From Ilumatobacteraceae bacterium (GTDB taxonomy: Bacteria > Actinomycetota > Acidimicrobiia > Acidimicrobiales > Ilumatobacteraceae), in NCBI GenBank assembly GCA_030728545.1, contig JANQZQ010000036.1, forward strand, positions 1 to 6,950: 6,950 nucleotides of DNA, read 5' to 3'. Below the pieces are notes generated by a model. It was not told where the DNA came from. It was given only the letters and a program-made list of their open reading frames with translations, and did no database searches. This document shows positions 6,062 through 6,950 of this stretch, piece after piece. The translations under genes were made by a program, and so were the position numbers. Within the stretch, counting starts at the first letter, position 1. Every line of letters begins with the position of its first letter.

Positions 6062-6107
6062 GTTTTTGCACGAGCGCACGACGTGGTGCATCCGTCACAG
6101 CAAAAAC
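6062..6107. repeat. 8-base inverted repeat in the divergent respiratory intergenic region
   Basis: GTTTTTGC (6062-6069) and GCAAAAAC (6100-6107) are perfect inverted arms separated by 30 bases. They lie between the candidate -10 boxes of the divergent cytochrome c and three-helix genes, so a regulator site serving both is conceivable. An 8-base match over this distance could also arise by chance. Confidence 0.35.
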
Positions 6108-6143
6108 CTTGAGGCGAGATGAGCCCGCGCGAAGCCCGAAGAC

Positions 6144-6149
6144 TAGGCT
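6144..6149 (+). promoter_or_regulatory. Candidate -10 box TAGGCT for the three-helix/ferredoxin operon
   Basis: TAGGCT fits the TA[G/C][G/C]CT form seen before four other genes here, but is 52 bases ahead of the ATG at 6202, giving a leader of about 45 bases. No -35 element is visible. Confidence 0.3.
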
Positions 6150-6201
6150 TCCAAGTGGTTCTGACGCTTCCGTAATCAATCACGAAAGGCACGAAAGACG
6201 C

Positions 6202-6678
6202 ATGATCGCGATCGACATCCTTCGTTGGCCGGGCGTGAATCAGGCCTTCCTGTTTTCGTTTTTCGTGACCTTACTTATGTCGTATCTCGTGATCGTGGTT
6301 GGCAAGCGTCGCCCCGTTGACCGCCAAGCCACGTGGGGCGAAGCGATGTTCGGAAGCGCCTATGTGTTTTTCGTGATCTTTCTCGCCTTTGGGGTGGTGC
6401 CACACCAGTGGATTGACCATGCCGACAAAGAGCTCGGCTGGCGCAAGGACAAAGTCATCTTTGGGCCCTTCAACATCATGAAACCGCAAGAGTTTGGTGG
6501 TCAGTTTCCGTTCACGATTAGTTATGAAGCACTGCGCGACATCGTGGTGCTCGGGATTCACGGTGTCTATATCGGCCTCTTTATTTACCTGTTCGCTTGG
6601 TGGCAAAAGCGTGGCGAAGTCAAGCAGGTCGAGTTGCCAAGCAGCACGTACGGTCGACCACTAGTGAAGAAGGCTTAA
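6202..6678 (+). CDS. Uncharacterised three-helix membrane protein of a respiratory operon
   Basis: I do not recognise a named family for this 158-residue protein. It has three hydrophobic helices, at about residues 14-34, 48-67 and 113-134, with a loop between helices 2 and 3 containing HQWIDHADKELGWR (68-81). Histidines 68, 73 and 120 lie at or near helix ends and could touch a heme or quinone, although nothing proves this. The C-terminus is basic (RPLVKKA). The open frame runs upstream to a TTG at 6109, but that extension is charged and low in hydrophobicity, so I prefer the ATG at 6202, which puts the first helix near the N-terminus. GAAAGG at 6184-6189 is a loosely spaced ribosome-binding candidate. 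The ferredoxin gene follows after 4 bases, so the two are surely co-transcribed and probably belong to one membrane complex. Confidence 0.82.
   Translation: MIAIDILRWPGVNQAFLFSFFVTLLMSYLVIVVGKRRPVDRQATWGEAMFGSAYVFFVIFLAFGVVPHQWIDHADKELGWRKDKVIFGPFNIMKPQEFGGQFPFTISYEALRDIVVLGIHGVYIGLFIYLFAWWQKRGEVKQVELPSSTYGRPLVKKA
6666..6673 (+). promoter_or_regulatory. Shine-Dalgarno of the ferredoxin gene
   Basis: GAAGAAGG lies 9 bases before the ATG at 6683, inside the last codons of the three-helix gene. It is the clearest ribosome-binding site in the window and supports 6683 as the ferredoxin start and translation from a shared message, in contrast to the apparently leaderless genes to the left. Confidence 0.6.
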
Positions 6679-6682
6679 CGAG

Positions 6683-6950
6683 ATGACACGCACCGACGCC
6701 AACCCGCCAATGATGCCGTACACCGACGAATACACGTTGGTGGAAGTTGACGCTGATTACTTGAACAAGGCAGTAAAGCCCAAGCAGTTCATTCACATCG
6801 ATCAAAGCGAATGCATCATGTGCGAGGGCTGCGTCGACATCTGCCCATGGAAGTGCATTCACATGGTGAACCCATCGGCCATCGTCGAGTCACAGGGCAC
6901 CGAGATGCCAGGCGCCGACCCATCAGACCATGTGGTGTTTGTGATTGACG
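6683..6950 (+). CDS. 4Fe-4S ferredoxin-type protein, N-terminal part (3' truncated by window edge)
   Basis: Reading from the ATG at 6683 gives 89 open codons to the right edge. The iron-sulfur motif C-x2-C-x2-C-x3-C-P is complete at Cys44, 47, 50 and 54, within ECIMCEGCVDICPWKCIH. In two-cluster ferredoxins the fourth cysteine serves the second cluster, whose other ligands would lie beyond the window; a dicluster protein is therefore likely but not seen. A 43-residue N-terminal extension (MPYTDEYTLVEVDADYL...) precedes the cluster, and at least 31 residues separate Cys58 from the window end, so this is larger than a simple bacterial ferredoxin. No signal peptide is present, so it should act on the cytoplasmic face. 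It starts 4 bases after the three-helix gene, with a good Shine-Dalgarno, and probably shuttles electrons to or from that membrane module. Confidence 0.88.
   Translation, partial: MTRTDANPPMMPYTDEYTLVEVDADYLNKAVKPKQFIHIDQSECIMCEGCVDICPWKCIHMVNPSAIVESQGTEMPGADPSDHVVFVID

Noticed and set aside
6049..6067. GGTT-AGGAC-AACC hairpin followed by five T, resembling an intrinsic terminator on the plus strand
   Set aside because: The stem is only 4 bases (5 with a wobble pair), and no plus-strand gene ends upstream that it could terminate.
6109..6201. N-terminal extension of the three-helix protein starting at TTG 6109
   Set aside because: The 31 extra residues are charged and unlike a leader, the TTG has no good ribosome-binding site, and a TAGGCT promoter-like box lies inside the extension. 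ATG 6202 puts the first helix in a sensible place.

Overview
The window reads as chromosomal DNA from a high-to-moderate GC actinobacterium, most likely an Acidimicrobiia-type lineage. This is inferred from four things: the Rex repressor, a menaquinone-reductase-like flavoprotein resembling mycobacterial MenJ, a membrane-anchored monoheme cytochrome c beside a ferredoxin, and promoter-like TANNNT boxes placed a few bases before start codons, as in leaderless actinobacterial genes. No RNA genes, mobile elements or CRISPR arrays were seen. The taxonomic call is an inference; no marker gene settles it.

Layout, left to right: (1) the C-terminal half of an AMP-forming acyl-CoA ligase (+, cut by the left edge); (2) a conserved but uncharacterised seven-helix membrane protein (-), tail-to-tail with the ligase; (3) rex, the NADH/NAD+-sensing repressor (+); (4) a SAM-dependent methyltransferase with a membrane-prone C-terminal part (-), whose stop codon directly abuts that of rex; (5) a small exported or anchored protein of unknown function with four cysteines (+), divergent from the methyltransferase; (6) a geranylgeranyl-reductase-family flavoprotein, probable MenJ (-), tail-to-tail with gene 5; (7) a membrane-anchored c-type cytochrome (-) upstream of menJ on the same strand; then, divergently, (8) an uncharacterised three-helix membrane protein (+) and (9) the N-terminal part of a 4Fe-4S ferredoxin (+, cut by the right edge).

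Genes 6 to 9 form a coherent respiratory block: menaquinone side-chain maturation, a periplasmic electron carrier, an unknown membrane subunit and an iron-sulfur electron carrier. The inferred picture is a quinone-linked electron-transfer module whose remaining subunits (perhaps cytochrome b and Rieske proteins) lie beyond the right edge. Rex nearby could connect it to the redox state of the cell, but no clear Rex operator was found.

Transcription is densely packed. Strands alternate, three convergent pairs are separated by only 0, 5 and 7 bases, and the divergent methyltransferase/exported-protein pair has only 25 bases between start codons. A recurring hexamer of form TA[G/C][G/C]CT lies 5 to 9 bases before four start codons and is my best evidence for leaderless transcription. 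The two intergenic spaces of note are 1459-1604 (between the seven-helix gene and rex) and 5944-6201 (between the cytochrome and the three-helix gene). The second contains an 8-base inverted repeat and candidate -10 boxes on both strands.
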